6,064 nt of DNA from NCBI GenBank assembly GCA_003486225.1, contig DNGN01000187.1, positions 10,617 to 16,680 of the forward strand. Direction: 5' to 3'. The translations under genes and the position numbers were made by a program. Under the pieces are notes generated by a model, which searched no databases, was not told the origin of the DNA, and saw only the letters and a list, made by a program, of their open reading frames with translations. The DNA comes from Chloroflexota bacterium. GTDB lineage: Bacteria; Chloroflexota; Anaerolineae; Anaerolineales; UBA11579. How positions within the stretch are numbered: position 1 is the first letter of the stretch; each line of letters begins with the position of its first letter. Positions 1-6,064 of this stretch are shown here, piece by piece.

Positions 1-85
1 TTTTTTTTACATCAGCCATTATTCTAAAAGAATTATCGGGTGGATAGCTCTTTATTCGCCCGCAGTTTCCCTAACGGTCCTTAAA

Positions 86-116
86 TGTATGTTTTTTTGA
101 AAAAATAAAATACAAT
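86..116 (+). promoter_or_regulatory. Candidate -10 hexamer inside an A/T-rich imperfect dyad
   Basis: TGTAT at 86-90 is mirrored by ATACA at 110-114 around a centre at position 100. Eleven of the 14 base pairs of the dyad match, helped by a T-run facing an A-run. A TACAAT hexamer (111-116) overlaps the right arm. An operator overlapping a -10 box would be a sensible arrangement for a regulated transporter operon, but homopolymer tracts make such dyads by chance, and no -35 box at 16-18 nt is evident. Confidence 0.2.
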
Positions 117-225
117 AGAGGAAGCAAGTATATCGGTCTGAAATTATTGAAAGGAGGTTTTTACCTAAGAAAAAAACACCAAACCGGAGTATATACTTCA
201 AGTGGAGATTTTCTATCAAAAATTC

Positions 226-232
226 AAGGAGG
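226..232 (+). promoter_or_regulatory. Ribosome binding site deciding the binding-protein start
   Basis: AAGGAGG ends 4 nt before the ATG at 237. The reading frame is open further upstream to a TTG at 147, but the residues added there are not signal-peptide-like. Starting at 237 gives a compact lipoprotein signal, so this site fixes the start. Confidence 0.8.
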
Positions 233-236
233 AAGC

Positions 237-1877
237 ATGTTTTCACTAAGACGAGTGATGAGTATTTTGGTCTTTCTGGCTATTCTTTCTGTATTAGTGG
301 TTGCCTGCAAGCCAGCAGATACCAATACACAAAATACAGTCGATAACGTTGAACCAGCAGATGAGGTCGTTGACGAACCGCAGGATGAAGAACCTGCGAC
401 AGTAGATGAAGTTGCCCCGCCTGCAGAAGACGGTCCCACCGGCACCTTGCGGGTTGCCTTATCTACATTCCCGAACTCTCTGTTTATCCCCATGACTGCG
501 GAGCGCAATGCCGACAATGCCGCTACCCAGCTCTTCGACAGCCTGGTCTACCTTGACCAGTATGGTGAGATGCAGCCAGCCTTGGCAGAACGTTGGGATG
601 TTTCGGATGATGGCACGGTCTACACCTTCTATTTGAGGCAAGGCGTTACCTTCCACAATGGTGAAGAATTCAATGCCGATGATGTGATTGCCACCTGGGA
701 AATTGGCTCAGAAGTTGGCGAATGGACCGATAAATTCACCCTGGTTCAGGTAGAGAAGATTGATGACTTTACCGTCACCCTGACCACAGAAGCCCCCAAC
801 CCCGAACTGCTGGTAACCATTCACGACTTCTGGTCCGTCGAGCCGAATGAATACCTCGCTGAAGTTGGCGTGGACGGTTTCCAGGAACACCCAATTGGCA
901 CCGGCCCCTTCATGTTTGTCGAATGGGTCAAGGGCGATCACATTACCTATACCGCCAACCCCAACTACTGGCGAGAAGGCTATCCCAAGGTCGAAACCCT
1001 GATCTTCCGCCCGATTCCCGAATCTGCCACCCGCGTGGCAGCCGTTTCCGCCGATGAGGTGGATATTGTTGGGCGCTTGAGCTCTGAAGAAGCCCAGGGA
1101 TTGATGGACGTAGAAGGTGTGAATGTCATTCAGTATCCTGTCACCCGTATTTACTATATTGCCTTCAACAACCTGACCACCGGTCTAGACCAGCCCACCA
1201 TGGATGCCAAAGTACGCCAGGCCATGAACTATGCCGTTGACGTAGATGCCATCATTGATGCGCTCTTCGATGGTTTTGGTGAACCCGCTGCCGGCTATGT
1301 TGCCACCAGCGAACTTGGCTACGGCGTTGTGGAACCCTTTGGGTACGACCCTGATAAGGCCATGGATCTGCTGACCGAAGCCGGTTATGGAGATGGTTTT
1401 GCCATGGATATGGCCTGCCCCGCTGGCGCCTACATGCACTTCGAAGAGGTCTGCGAAGCTGTGGCTGGTTATCTGGGAGAAGTTGGCATTGATGTCAACC
1501 TGGAGATCATGGAATCCGGCCAATACTGGGAACTCGAAGCCAACAAAGAACTGCCCCCGCTGTTTGGCGACAGCTGGTCGACCCTCTCTGGGGAAGCCCT
1601 GCGCCGCCTGACGGGCGCCCTGGGTGGCTGGGATGCGGCTTACTCCTCCTGGTCTGACCCGGTCATTGATGACCTGTTGGCCAAGATTTCCACCACCGTG
1701 GACCGCGATGCACGCAAGGCGCTCTACGAAGAACTGCAGGTTTACATGCAGGAGAATCCTCCCTTCATTTACCTGTACGAACCGGTTGCCTTTGAAGCTG
1801 TTCAGGACCGCGTGATGGATTACTACCCGCGTTCCGCAGAAGATTATTGGCTGTTTGAAACCTGGGTTACCGAATAA
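237..1877 (+). CDS. ABC transporter substrate-binding lipoprotein, family 5 (DppA/OppA-like)
   Basis: This 546-residue protein would be a membrane-anchored extracytoplasmic receptor delivering solute to the permeases encoded downstream. The signal (residues 1-23) has Arg5-Arg6, a hydrophobic core and the lipobox VVAC, so Cys24 is the expected lipidated residue. Residues 25-69 form a low-complexity tether with 14 Asp/Glu among 45 residues and one basic residue. The SBP_bac_5 domain fills the rest. Its signature block lies at about 116-150 (LAERWDVSDDG, then HNGEEFNADDV), a second hallmark PIGTGPF starts at 219, and the C-terminal lobe ends in the usual DPVIDDLL and YEELQ helices. Length is normal for the family. 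An upstream in-frame TTG at 147 was rejected in favour of the ATG at 237, which has a strong ribosome site. The substrate is unknown: peptides are the default, but opines, oligosaccharides and other solutes use the same fold. Confidence 0.95.
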   Translation: MFSLRRVMSILVFLAILSVLVVACKPADTNTQNTVDNVEPADEVVDEPQDEEPATVDEVAPPAEDGPTGTLRVALSTFPNSLFIPMTAERNADNAATQLFDSLVYLDQYGEMQPALAERWDVSDDGTVYTFYLRQGVTFHNGEEFNADDVIATWEIGSEVGEWTDKFTLVQVEKIDDFTVTLTTEAPNPELLVTIHDFWSVEPNEYLAEVGVDGFQEHPIGTGPFMFVEWVKGDHITYTANPNYWREGYPKVETLIFRPIPESATRVAAVSADEVDIVGRLSSEEAQGLMDVEGVNVIQYPVTRIYYIAFNNLTTGLDQPTMDAKVRQAMNYAVDVDAIIDALFDGFGEPAAGYVATSELGYGVVEPFGYDPDKAMDLLTEAGYGDGFAMDMACPAGAYMHFEEVCEAVAGYLGEVGIDVNLEIMESGQYWELEANKELPPLFGDSWSTLSGEALRRLTGALGGWDAAYSSWSDPVIDDLLAKISTTVDRDARKALYEELQVYMQENPPFIYLYEPVAFEAVQDRVMDYYPRSAEDYWLFETWVTE

Positions 1878-1914
1878 CCGGACCAAAATAGGTTTTCAAC
1901 ACCGAACGTAAATA

Positions 1915-1954
1915 AGTGTCCGGCCGGGAGTTATCAAACGCCTGGCCGGACACT
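1915..1954 (+). promoter_or_regulatory. Strong intergenic stem-loop after the binding-protein gene
   Basis: The left arm (1915-1928) begins AGTGTCCGGCC and the right arm (1941-1954) ends GGCCGGACACT. They form a 14-bp stem with a single G-U pair around a 12-nt loop. It begins 37 nt past the stop codon. No T-run follows the right arm, so it is not a standard intrinsic terminator. In transporter operons, hairpins just after the receptor gene often protect its mRNA from 3' exonucleases or reduce read-through, which lets receptor exceed permease. That role is inferred here. Confidence 0.7.
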
Positions 1955-1990
1955 CATCACACACCAAATCCATTCAATTTGCCGGTGCAA

Positions 1991-2026
1991 TGGGCAAAAC
2001 AAGCCATCTGCTTGTTGACCAGCCCA
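1991..2026 (+). promoter_or_regulatory. Second intergenic stem-loop
   Basis: AACAAGC (1998-2004) and GCTTGTT (2010-2016) form a perfect 7-bp stem around a 5-nt loop. TGGGC (1991-1995) and GCCCA (2022-2026) add 5 more pairs beyond an asymmetric internal loop of 2 and 5 nt. It sits 36 nt after the first hairpin and 37 nt before the next start codon. Four A residues, not T, follow it, so it is not a simple terminator for + strand transcripts. Confidence 0.45.
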
Positions 2027-2043
2027 AAATACCTACTTAAGAT
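2015..2043 (+). promoter_or_regulatory. Candidate sigma70-type promoter for the oxidoreductase pair
   Basis: TTGACC (2015-2020) matches the -35 consensus at five of six bases. TAAGAT (2038-2043) matches the -10 consensus at four of six, and the spacer is exactly 17 nt. Transcription would begin near 2050, which would cut into the ribosome site at 2048-2053, a weakness of the proposal. The -35 box overlaps the right arm of the second hairpin. Confidence 0.25.
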
Positions 2044-2063
2044 GCCAGAGGAGACCAGGGCAG

Positions 2064-3341
2064 ATGAAAACTGTTCAAGAAGAGGTGGATGTTGTTGTGG
2101 CGGGTGGGGGGACAGCCGGGCATATTGCTGCCTTGCAGGCTGCCAGAGCTGGCGTAAAAACCGCAGTCATCGAGTCAGATTCAATGTTGGCTGGAACCAT
2201 GACCACCGGCGGGGTGAATATGCCCAACCACTTCTTCAGCACCAATGGGCCGGTTGTCTTGGGCATCCCCTGGGAACTTTACACAAAATCCAAGCAGGTT
2301 GAAGGCTTACCTGTTCCGGATTACAGGAAGCGGCGACCGGTTGAGTCTCCGGGCTATTACAGCTATATCAACATCCCGATTTATGCGGCCCTGGTAGAAG
2401 AGGAAGCTGCCAAAGCGGGTCTTATAATTCATTATCATGAATTTATTTCAGATGTAAAGGCAGTCGGCGACTTTTGGGAAATCACTTCCCTGGGGCGCGG
2501 GGTGCAGCGCATCACCAGGGCCCGGGAAATCATTGATTGTACTGGGGATTCGGATGTGGTGCGCATTTTGGGGTTAGGTGTCCTGCAAGACCAGGTGCGC
2601 CAGCCTGGTTCTTACCAATATCGCATTGAAGGCATCCGGCATGAGCAGATCTGGGAACAGGAAGTTCAGATCCTATATGATGAGGCCATCCAGAATGGAG
2701 ATCTTCAGCCAGGTGATTTTTCCTATCCCAATATGCTGCCTTTTAAGTATTACCTGGATCATGGCGGGCATAACTGCACTCATGTCTATAACTCCGACAC
2801 ATCCGATTGCGAAGGGCAGACAGCCTCCAATCTCGAAGGACGGGCGCGCATGCTGCGGATGTACCGCTTCCTGAAAGCCTCGATCCCGGGCTGCGAACAG
2901 GCTGAGCTGACCACCATGTATTCCCGCGCCGTGGCCCGGGAAACCTACCGCACCCACGGCGAATACATTATCACCGAAGAGGATTTCAGGCAGGCCACCG
3001 ATTTTGAAGATAAGATCTGCAATGCCTTTAATTACATCGATTTGCACAGCCAGGATATCGGCTGTGATGTGTATTTCCATGAATCCAAAGATTTACTCCC
3101 CAAAATTCCCTTCCGAGCGCTCATACCGAAGGGCAGTGCGCGCATCACCGTTGCCGGGCGGATTGTCTCGGCCAACCGCATTGCACTGGCCGGGATCCGT
3201 GCCCAGTGCATCTGCATGGCCATGGGGCAAGCCATGGGGGCCGCCGCAGCCCTGGCAGTTCAACACAAAACGCCCTCGCGTACCATTAGCAGCCAGGACA
3301 TCGTTGCGTTAACCGTTGAACATGGAGCTGTAAGCGTGTAA
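2064..3341 (+). CDS. FAD-dependent oxidoreductase, FAD_oxidored (PF12831-like) family, first of a pair
   Basis: This 425-residue protein has no signal peptide or membrane segment and should be a cytoplasmic flavoprotein that oxidises an unidentified small molecule. The N-terminal Rossmann fold shows GGGTAG at 14-19 (GxGxxG) and Glu37 at the end of the second strand, the expected FAD ribose contact. A second nucleotide-fold motif, IDCTGDSDV, has its Asp at 158. Further on are PGCEQAEL, then an ARETYRTHGEY block matching the ARES-R-GEY region of the family. The C-terminal FAD-contacting block starts GRIVSAN at Gly365 and continues to CMAMGQAMG. The ATG at 2064 has GAGGAG 10 nt upstream. The gene lies 186 nt after the binding-protein gene and is followed 3 nt later by a second flavoprotein gene. 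The two are distant paralogues, not a recent duplication. No electron acceptor or partner domain is visible. Confidence 0.88.
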   Translation: MKTVQEEVDVVVAGGGTAGHIAALQAARAGVKTAVIESDSMLAGTMTTGGVNMPNHFFSTNGPVVLGIPWELYTKSKQVEGLPVPDYRKRRPVESPGYYSYINIPIYAALVEEEAAKAGLIIHYHEFISDVKAVGDFWEITSLGRGVQRITRAREIIDCTGDSDVVRILGLGVLQDQVRQPGSYQYRIEGIRHEQIWEQEVQILYDEAIQNGDLQPGDFSYPNMLPFKYYLDHGGHNCTHVYNSDTSDCEGQTASNLEGRARMLRMYRFLKASIPGCEQAELTTMYSRAVARETYRTHGEYIITEEDFRQATDFEDKICNAFNYIDLHSQDIGCDVYFHESKDLLPKIPFRALIPKGSARITVAGRIVSANRIALAGIRAQCICMAMGQAMGAAAALAVQHKTPSRTISSQDIVALTVEHGAVSV

Positions 3342-3344
3342 ATA

Positions 3345-4706
3345 ATGGCCTCTATCAACGAACCCAGCCAATCCATAGAAGTGATTGCCGAAGCCGATAT
3401 CCTGGTCATCGGCAGCGGCCCGGCAGGCTTAGCCGCGGCTGTATCCGCTGCCCGGGAAGGGGTATCTGTCATCCTGGTGGAGCGCTACGGTTGTTTTGGC
3501 GGGGTGATCTCTCAAGTCGGCGTCGAAAGTATTGCCTGGTACCGGCATGAAGGTACCACGGATGTGGAAGGGATCGGGATCGAGTTTGAGCAGCGCGCCA
3601 AAGCCCTGGGCGGCACCCGTAAGGAACCGCAATCTCTCAGCGAAGCCCTGGATGCTGAGATGTTCAAATACATGGCTGACCAGCTTGTGGGTGAGGCTGG
3701 ACTTAATCCGCTGCTGCACTGTTTGGTTGTAGCCCCCATTCTGGAAGGCAACACCATCAGAGGGGTTATCACCGAGAGCAAAATGGGGCGCAAAGCCCTG
3801 CTTGCCAAGATTGTGATTGATGCCTCCGGAGATGCAGATGTCGCTTACCGTTCAGGTGCCCCTTGTATCAAGACCCCGATCGACGAGATGCTGGGTGTCA
3901 CCGTTATGTTTTCTTGTTCTGGTATCCATAAAGCGCGCTTCCTGGACTATGTGCGCCAGCACCCAACCACTTATGCGGACTGGGGAAATAAGTGGGATGT
4001 TGAAACCAGCGGCAAAGAGGACCAGCTCTTCAGCCCTTATCTGGATGAGCCATTTGAGCGTGCTCGCAAGGATGGGTTAATCCCCCAAAACATTAAAAGC
4101 CTTGGAGGAACCTGGAGCAGCATCACCGATGCTGGGGAAGCCACCAGCTTGAATTTGGTCTATATGACTGGTTATGACTGCACCAACACCTGGGATTTAA
4201 CCAAAGCCGAGATGGAAGGGCGCCGTCAGGCGATCTTGGCTATCCAGGCTCTGCGGGCGTATCTGCCTGGCTTTGAAGATGCAAAGCTGCGCAATTTCGG
4301 CATGACTCTCGGCACGCGTGATTCACGGAAGATCGTGGGTGAATACAACCTGACAGGACACGACGTCCGCAACCAGGCCCGTTTTGATGATTCGATCGGT
4401 ATATTCCCTGAATTCCTGGATGGTTACGGGCTGCTGATCTTACCCACCACAGGGCGGTACTTCCAGGTTCCCTATCGCATTCTTTTACCGCAGCATGTGG
4501 AAAATCTACTCGTGGCCGGACGCAGTGTGGCAGGAGACAAAATCTCCCATACCGCTACCAGGAATATGATGTGCTGCACGGTGACCGGACAGGGTGCTGG
4601 TGTCGCGGCGGCGGTGGCTGTAAAAACTGGAACGACCCCGCGCTTGGTGAGGATGGAAAGCGTTCAGAAAGCGCTTGCTGGCCAAAATGTGCGCCTGTCT
4701 CATTAA
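3345..4706 (+). CDS. FAD-dependent oxidoreductase, FAD_oxidored (PF12831-like) family, second of a pair
   Basis: This 453-residue cytoplasmic flavoprotein has GSGPAG at 23-28 and Glu46 for FAD binding, then GCFGG at 49-53. IDASGDADV (Asp159 onward) is the second conserved flavin-fold motif. A TRDSRKIVGEY block follows, and the C-terminal FAD block begins VAGRSVAGD at 390 and runs through adjacent cysteines 410-411 to TGQGAG. The WYRHEGT segment after the first fold is, to my recollection, common in this family; the preceding gene's product lacks it. The start is 3 nt after the previous stop (TAAATAATG), with only a distant GGAG (3324-3327), so translation probably depends on coupling to the upstream gene. 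Adjacent genes and shared fold suggest either a heteromeric enzyme or two steps on one substrate. The reaction is not identifiable from sequence. A GTG at codon 13 is a less likely start. Confidence 0.88.
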   Translation: MASINEPSQSIEVIAEADILVIGSGPAGLAAAVSAAREGVSVILVERYGCFGGVISQVGVESIAWYRHEGTTDVEGIGIEFEQRAKALGGTRKEPQSLSEALDAEMFKYMADQLVGEAGLNPLLHCLVVAPILEGNTIRGVITESKMGRKALLAKIVIDASGDADVAYRSGAPCIKTPIDEMLGVTVMFSCSGIHKARFLDYVRQHPTTYADWGNKWDVETSGKEDQLFSPYLDEPFERARKDGLIPQNIKSLGGTWSSITDAGEATSLNLVYMTGYDCTNTWDLTKAEMEGRRQAILAIQALRAYLPGFEDAKLRNFGMTLGTRDSRKIVGEYNLTGHDVRNQARFDDSIGIFPEFLDGYGLLILPTTGRYFQVPYRILLPQHVENLLVAGRSVAGDKISHTATRNMMCCTVTGQGAGVAAAVAVKTGTTPRLVRMESVQKALAGQNVRLSH

Positions 4707-4840
4707 ATGAATGAATGTCTCCGTGTTAAAATATGCATAGCAGCCTGCATCTAGGGACAAAAAAAGCTGATTTTAGTACCGAAAACTGTACCTGAACCTT
4801 CGGACAGCACTCACCAGAATTGATCTACGAGGAGGAGCTT
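4707..4840 (+). other. Non-coding gap between oxidoreductase and permease genes
   Basis: These 134 nt are AT-rich and carry no gene. No clear intrinsic terminator or consensus promoter was found, so the permeases may be read from upstream or from a weak or non-standard promoter. Short complementary pieces occur: ATGCA (4733-4737) with TGCAT (4746-4750), CCGAA (4779-4783) with TTCGG (4799-4803), and CTGT (4786-4789) with ACAG (4804-4807). The last two pairs interleave. The permease ribosome site lies at the right end. Confidence 0.5.
4830..4835 (+). promoter_or_regulatory. Ribosome binding site deciding the first permease start
   Basis: AGGAGG ends 5 nt before the ATG at 4841. An in-frame TTG at 4820 would place this site inside the gene and add seven residues, three of them Glu, ahead of the first membrane helix. 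The ATG is therefore preferred. Confidence 0.8.
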
Positions 4841-5761
4841 ATGCAAAGATACTTTCTTTCAAAGCTAGCCCAATCGCTGTTGCTCTTATTCGGAGTGGTG
4901 TTTTTGGTCTTCATGATGGTGCGCATCACCGGAGACCCGGCAGCCTTGATGATGCCGCGTGAATCCTCACCCGAACAGCTGGAAGCATTTCGCGAGAAAA
5001 TGGGCTTCAACGACCCAGTGCTTACCCAGTTCTCCAGGTTTTTGACAGGAGCTGTAAAGGGTGACTTTGGTGACTCCCTGCACTTCAAAACTCCCGCCAT
5101 GTCCCTGGTGCTCGAACGCCTGCCTGCTACGGTTCAGCTTGCCTCTTTCGGCTTGCTGATGGCAATTGTCATCGGCATCCCAATTGGTTTGGTGGGCGGT
5201 TTTACCCCCGGCAGCATCATCGATTCGATCGGCCGCTTTATTGCCCTGTTGGGCCAAAGTGTCCCCAATTTTTGGCTCGGCTTAATGATGATCATCTACC
5301 TAGGGGTTGGGCTGGGCTGGTTCCCGACCTTTGGCAGGGACCAATGGAACTCGGTGGTCATGCCCGCTTTTGTGTTAGGGCTGCCTGTGCTGGGCCAGTT
5401 GGTGCGCCTGACGCGCTCGGCGGTGCTGGAGATCCGCGGGGAAGATTTCATTCGCACAGCCCACAGTAAAGGACTTGAACCAAAGACCATCTATACCAAA
5501 CATGTACTGCGCAATGTGGCTATTCCGCTCATCAGCGTGATTGGTGTGCAGTTCGGGTATATGCTGGGGGGCTCCATTTATATAGAAGCTATCTTTTCCT
5601 GGCCGGGAATGGGGGGATTGTTGGAACAATCGATTGGCTGGCGAGATTTCCCGCTCATCCAGGCCATTGCTGTCTTTACCAGTGTGGTTGTGTTGGCTCT
5701 CAATATGGTGACTGACTTGGCCTATTCAATCATTGACCCGAGGATTCGCTATGGCCGATAA
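4841..5761 (+). CDS. ABC transporter permease, DppB/OppB type
   Basis: This 306-residue integral membrane protein is one half of the channel of a family 5 peptide-type importer. Six hydrophobic segments are visible at about 9-28, 98-120, 132-157, 171-190, 229-252 and 272-294. The usual large external segment follows helix 1 and includes GDPAALMMPR and KGDFGDSL. The cytoplasmic EAA loop that contacts the ATPase is at about 201-220 (EDFIRTAHSKGLEPKTIY). FSWPGMGGL (252-260) and the C-terminal DPRIRYGR are typical family marks. Length is normal. Its end overlaps the next permease by 11 nt, showing the two are co-translated. The likely receptor is the lipoprotein at 237-1877, although two oxidoreductase genes lie between them. 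Assignment to the dpp, opp, gsi or other subfamily is not possible from sequence inspection. Confidence 0.95.
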   Translation: MQRYFLSKLAQSLLLLFGVVFLVFMMVRITGDPAALMMPRESSPEQLEAFREKMGFNDPVLTQFSRFLTGAVKGDFGDSLHFKTPAMSLVLERLPATVQLASFGLLMAIVIGIPIGLVGGFTPGSIIDSIGRFIALLGQSVPNFWLGLMMIIYLGVGLGWFPTFGRDQWNSVVMPAFVLGLPVLGQLVRLTRSAVLEIRGEDFIRTAHSKGLEPKTIYTKHVLRNVAIPLISVIGVQFGYMLGGSIYIEAIFSWPGMGGLLEQSIGWRDFPLIQAIAVFTSVVVLALNMVTDLAYSIIDPRIRYGR

Positions 5762-6064
5762 CAAAACGTTTGTACCCAAAACTGCCGATAGTTTACTCAG
5801 TAAAGAGAAAACATTTAAAGATCAGCTCGCTTATTTTGGGCGTTTCTTATGGCGGGACCGTGGCGGTATTATTGGTTTGGTGGTTTTCTTGATCGTGGTT
5901 TTTGCCGCCATTTTTGCGCCCATGATCACCAGCCAGAGCCCCTTCGATCAAGATCTGCGTTCCAGTAAATTGCCGCCAGCCTGGACGGAAGGCGGTGAAT
6001 GGGAGCATCCCTTTGGCACAGACAGCCTTGGCAAAGACATCTTCAGCCGGGTGCTCTATGGGGC
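5751..6064 (+). CDS. ABC transporter permease, DppC/OppC type (partial, cut by window end)
   Basis: The frame is open from the ATG at 5751 to the window edge and gives the first 104 residues of a protein normally near 300. Residues 38-58 form the first membrane helix, preceded by a Lys-rich cytoplasmic tail. HPFGTDSLGKDIFSRVLYG at 86-104 is the strongly conserved block that follows helix 1 in the OppC_N/DppC group, so the identification is firm despite truncation. The start overlaps the end of the previous permease gene by 11 nt, and GAGGA at 5740-5744 lies 6 nt upstream as a ribosome site inside that gene. This protein would be the second channel half. The ATPase genes usually follow it, outside this window. 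Confidence 0.92.
   Translation, partial: MADNKTFVPKTADSLLSKEKTFKDQLAYFGRFLWRDRGGIIGLVVFLIVVFAAIFAPMITSQSPFDQDLRSSKLPPAWTEGGEWEHPFGTDSLGKDIFSRVLYG

Larger units (their letters stand above)
1..236 (+). other. AT-rich 5' leader of the binding-protein gene
   Basis: No convincing gene is visible here. The first eight bases are a T-run, which could be the tail of a terminator whose stem lies left of the window; this cannot be checked. The stretch contains an A/T-rich dyad (86-114), a TACAAT hexamer (111-116) that could be a -10 box, a strong Shine-Dalgarno sequence without a usable start codon (150-157), a possible long-range stem (126-137 with 183-198), and the real ribosome site of the next gene (226-232). 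It is clearly richer in A/T than the genes that follow, as expected for a promoter and leader. No good -35 box was found at normal spacing from TACAAT, so the promoter position is unresolved. Confidence 0.6.

Noticed and set aside
147..236. N-terminal extension of the binding protein from a TTG at 147
   Set aside because: It would put 30 polar residues ahead of the lipoprotein signal. The ATG at 237 has AAGGAGG at good distance and gives a normal signal peptide.
52..246. A 64-codon open frame on the - strand in the leader
   Set aside because: The Leu/Phe-rich translation is what AT-rich DNA gives by chance, and it overlaps the likely promoter and ribosome site of the receptor gene.
202..249. 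A 15-codon GTG-started upstream frame overlapping the binding-protein start
   Set aside because: It has only a distant GGAG and no conserved-looking peptide. There is not enough evidence to call a leader peptide.
1185..1886. A 233-codon open frame on the - strand
   Set aside because: It lies wholly antisense to the well-supported binding-protein gene, has no recognisable domain, and is explained by the codon bias of the real gene.
1915..1954. Calling the first hairpin a standard intrinsic terminator
   Set aside because: No T-run follows the stem on either strand, so it is reported as a stem-loop only.
2064..4706. Recent tandem duplication of one oxidoreductase gene
   Set aside because: The products share only family motifs and differ in length (425 and 453 residues) and in the segments between motifs, so any duplication is ancient.
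4820..4840. TTG start for the first permease
   Set aside because: It would place the AGGAGG ribosome site inside the coding sequence and add an acidic stretch before the first helix. The ATG at 4841 is better placed.

Overview
The window looks like part of one catabolic or uptake cluster, with every recognisable gene on the + strand. It is most consistent with a Chloroflexota bacterium of the Anaerolineae type. That is inference, resting on the style of the lipoprotein (short Lys/Arg-poor signal, VVAC lipobox, long Asp/Glu/Pro linker), the moderate-GC coding regions and strong AGGAGG ribosome sites. It was not tested by any database search.

Layout. Positions 1-236 are an AT-rich leader with a T-run at the left edge, an A/T-rich dyad, an orphan Shine-Dalgarno sequence and a possible long-range hairpin. 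Positions 237-1877 encode a family 5 (DppA/OppA-like) solute-binding lipoprotein. Positions 1878-2063 hold two successive hairpins and a candidate sigma70-type promoter. Positions 2064-3341 and 3345-4706 encode two different FAD-dependent oxidoreductases of the FAD_oxidored (PF12831-like) type, separated by 3 nt. Positions 4707-4840 are a 134-nt non-coding gap. Positions 4841-5761 encode a DppB/OppB-type permease, and from 5751 to the right edge runs the N-terminal third of a DppC/OppC-type permease, overlapping the previous gene by 11 nt. ATPase genes (DppD/DppF type) are expected further right but are not in the window.

How the genes may work together. The lipoprotein would capture a substrate outside the membrane and the two permeases would carry it in. 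The two cytoplasmic flavoproteins, encoded between receptor and channel, are then good candidates to oxidise what is imported. Family 5 transporters carry peptides but also opines, oligosaccharides, nickel and other solutes, so the substrate cannot be read from the sequence. The unusual point is the insertion of an oxidoreductase pair inside a transporter gene set. The individual proteins look like members of known families. No RNA genes, CRISPR arrays or mobile elements were seen.
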